Shown here: in pieces, positions 6,338 to 7,904 of the stretch
How positions within the stretch are numbered: position 1 is the first letter of the stretch
How the letters are laid out: each line of letters opens with the position of its first letter
Assembly: GCA_013619035.1 (NCBI GenBank)
Contig: JABXKX010000383.1
Location: forward strand, 1-7,904
Origin: Peptostreptococcaceae bacterium
GTDB lineage: Bacteria; Bacillota_A; Clostridia; Peptostreptococcales; Acidaminobacteraceae
Length of the DNA: 7,904 nucleotides
Reading direction: 5' to 3'
Made by a program: the position numbers and the translations under genes
Notes under the pieces: model-generated
Told to the model about the DNA's origin: nothing
Databases searched by the model: none
What the model saw: the letters and a program-made list of their open reading frames with translations, nothing else

Positions 6338-7904
6338 ATGAACATGAAAAAGAAGTTAAAAACTATAAGTAAACTTCATAACGACTCGAATAAACTGGGT
6401 ATGATATTTATTGTATCTGGTCTATTTATTTTGCTTGTTATTGCAACCGTTATATATTGGTATAACCACACCCAAAATCTCAAACAGCTAGATGAAGCTC
6501 AGTTTTCTGAACTGAGTGAAATGGAAAGATCAATTCAAACAATGATGAAATACTCTTATAATAATCTGGAAGTCGTCTCGGTAATGGATTTAACCAAAGG
6601 CGTTTTAAATAATCCTTCTCAGAGTAATAAAAAGTGGATGCAAGATACCCTGTTAAAAACCTCTGAAACGGTAGGCCTTTATCAGCAAATGAGAATACTT
6701 GATAAAACGGGGCATGAAATCATTCGTATTGATAAAACCTCTGAAGAGCATGCATTTATAGTAGAGGATGATTTACTTCAAGATAAATCGGGCAGATATT
6801 ATGTAAAAGATACATTAAACCTCACATCGGGGTCCTTTTACATGAGTCCATTTGATTTAAATATTGAAAACGGTGTTATCGAAGTGCCTTATAATCCTGT
6901 TATACGATTGGGTAAAAAAATATTAAATTCCGATGGCGAACTGATAGGACTATCAATATATAATCTCTTAGGACAAGAATTATTAGACATAATTGATGAA
7001 AAAAAGATTCATGATGAAGACATCATATATCTAATAAATTCAGACGGTTATTATATTTATCATGATGATATAGACAAAACATTTGCCTTTATGTTTGATG
7101 ATAAAAAAGAGATTGGTTTTTTTTCCGACTACGAAAAGATTTGGAATGAATTACTCGAGGGCGAAACTGTTTTTAAAAGAGAGGGTGATCGATTTTATTC
7201 GATGAAGTTCAACCTGTTAGATAATGTCGGTGAAAGTAATGCTAAGAATACCTTTTATATGATTATGAGAGTCCCAGAGGAAGCTATTATAGCGATGGAT
7301 GATGATTTGCGTATGTCGTTGTTAGTTGCACTGATACTACTTGTTGTTTTTATGTCTATTTTAGGATGGGAGTTAGGAAAACAGATTACACATAACAGAC
7401 AATATAAATCTAAGCTAATTGATATAGCGATGAAAGATGAACTTACTGGACTTTATAATAGGCGGATGGTTTATGACCGATTAATAGAGGAGATTGCACT
7501 CGCTAAAAGACATCATTTATCTTTGGTAGTCGTTTTTATTGATGTGAATTCACTAAAGGCAGTCAATGATAACTATGGTCATATTATGGGTGATAAAATG
7601 ATCATATCGGCAGGAGAATCTTTAATCCATTCAGTTAGAGAGTACGATATAGTCTCAAGGCTTGGTGGGGATGAATTTTTAGTCGTTCTAATTGATTGTA
7701 CTGAAGAGGATGTGATTAATATTATGAAAAGAGCATCAGAAAAATTCAAAACCTCTGGTTTAAATGCAGTTGATAAAGAATGGTCGATGAGTTATGGTAT
7801 CTCTACTTTAGAAAAAGGGGATACGCCTGATATACTGGTTTCTAGAGCGGATAAAAAAATGTATGAAAATAAAAGTAATTATAAAAAACATGTAAATTCT
7901 AAAG
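6338..7904 (+). CDS. Membrane diguanylate cyclase, dCache sensor + GGDEF domain (3' end cut by window edge)
   Basis: Makes the second messenger cyclic di-GMP from two GTP in response to an extracellular signal. The frame is open for 522 codons to the window edge. Order of parts: basic N-terminus; membrane helix about 20-42; an extracytoplasmic region about 43-325 that looks like a double Cache sensor (R190 followed by a SDGELIGLSIYN strand, then INSDGYYIYHDD near 234-245); second helix about 326-347; GGDEF domain from about 360. The catalytic domain looks active: DELTGLYNRR at 367-376, metal-ligand D402 in FIDVNSLKAVND, and intact GGDEF at 443-447. RxxD (R434, D437) lies exactly five residues before GGDEF, which is the product-inhibition I-site. 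ADKKMYENK near the end is the usual close of this domain, so little is missing. The start is the ATG at 6338 after AAGGTGG (6328-6334); a second ATG two codons on cannot be excluded. It follows the operon terminator and has its own promoter candidates, so a link to the reductases is not shown. Confidence 0.93.
   Translation, partial: MNMKKKLKTISKLHNDSNKLGMIFIVSGLFILLVIATVIYWYNHTQNLKQLDEAQFSELSEMERSIQTMMKYSYNNLEVVSVMDLTKGVLNNPSQSNKKWMQDTLLKTSETVGLYQQMRILDKTGHEIIRIDKTSEEHAFIVEDDLLQDKSGRYYVKDTLNLTSGSFYMSPFDLNIENGVIEVPYNPVIRLGKKILNSDGELIGLSIYNLLGQELLDIIDEKKIHDEDIIYLINSDGYYIYHDDIDKTFAFMFDDKKEIGFFSDYEKIWNELLEGETVFKREGDRFYSMKFNLLDNVGESNAKNTFYMIMRVPEEAIIAMDDDLRMSLLVALILLVVFMSILGWELGKQITHNRQYKSKLIDIAMKDELTGLYNRRMVYDRLIEEIALAKRHHLSLVVVFIDVNSLKAVNDNYGHIMGDKMIISAGESLIHSVREYDIVSRLGGDEFLVVLIDCTEEDVINIMKRASEKFKTSGLNAVDKEWSMSYGISTLEKGDTPDILVSRADKKMYENKSNYKKHVNSK

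Noticed and set aside
1..7904. CRISPR arrays, tRNA/rRNA genes, transposases, insertion-sequence ends, toxin-antitoxin or phage-defence genes.
   Set aside because: No regular repeats, RNA-gene motifs or relevant protein families were seen on either strand.

Overview
The window is AT-rich (low GC throughout), with strong AGGAGG-type ribosome binding sites, compact intergenic gaps and T-rich intrinsic terminators. Together with oxygen-sensitive Fe-S/flavin reductases of the bile-acid-inducible (Bai) type, this suggests an anaerobic low-GC Firmicute, probably a clostridial lineage. I cannot name a genus from the sequence. No rRNA, tRNA, CRISPR array or transposase is visible.

Layout: (1) 97-300 (+) encodes a small protein with an N-terminal membrane helix and a very basic tail; I do not recognise it. 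It is separated by a near-perfect bidirectional terminator (412-445) from (2) 455-1666 (-), an AraC/XylS-type regulator with a cupin sensor and, unusually, two tandem AraC DNA-binding domains. (3) A divergent promoter region (1667-1819) leads into a two-gene operon on the + strand. Its first gene (1820-5275) encodes a 1151-residue fusion: an Fe-S/FMN/FAD ene-reductase of the BaiCD/2,4-dienoyl-CoA reductase type, then a complete extended short-chain dehydrogenase (SDR) domain, then a C-terminal zinc-ribbon-like module. Its second gene (5337-6080) encodes a classical SDR that resembles BaiA (3-alpha-hydroxysteroid dehydrogenase). The operon ends at a strong terminator (6114-6145). (4) 6338 to the window end (+) encodes a membrane diguanylate cyclase (dCache sensor plus GGDEF domain with an I-site), cut by the window edge very near its natural end.

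Working together (inference): the operon supplies one C=C redox activity and two alcohol/ketone redox activities, which could act in sequence on one polycyclic substrate such as a steroid, bile-acid derivative, isoflavone or similar enone. The divergent AraC-type protein is the obvious candidate ligand-responsive regulator. The known Bai pathway has the same enzyme classes, but the CoA ligase, CoA transferase, 7-alpha-dehydratase and transporter of that operon are absent here. The real substrate is therefore open. The most distinctive feature is the three-part fusion enzyme.
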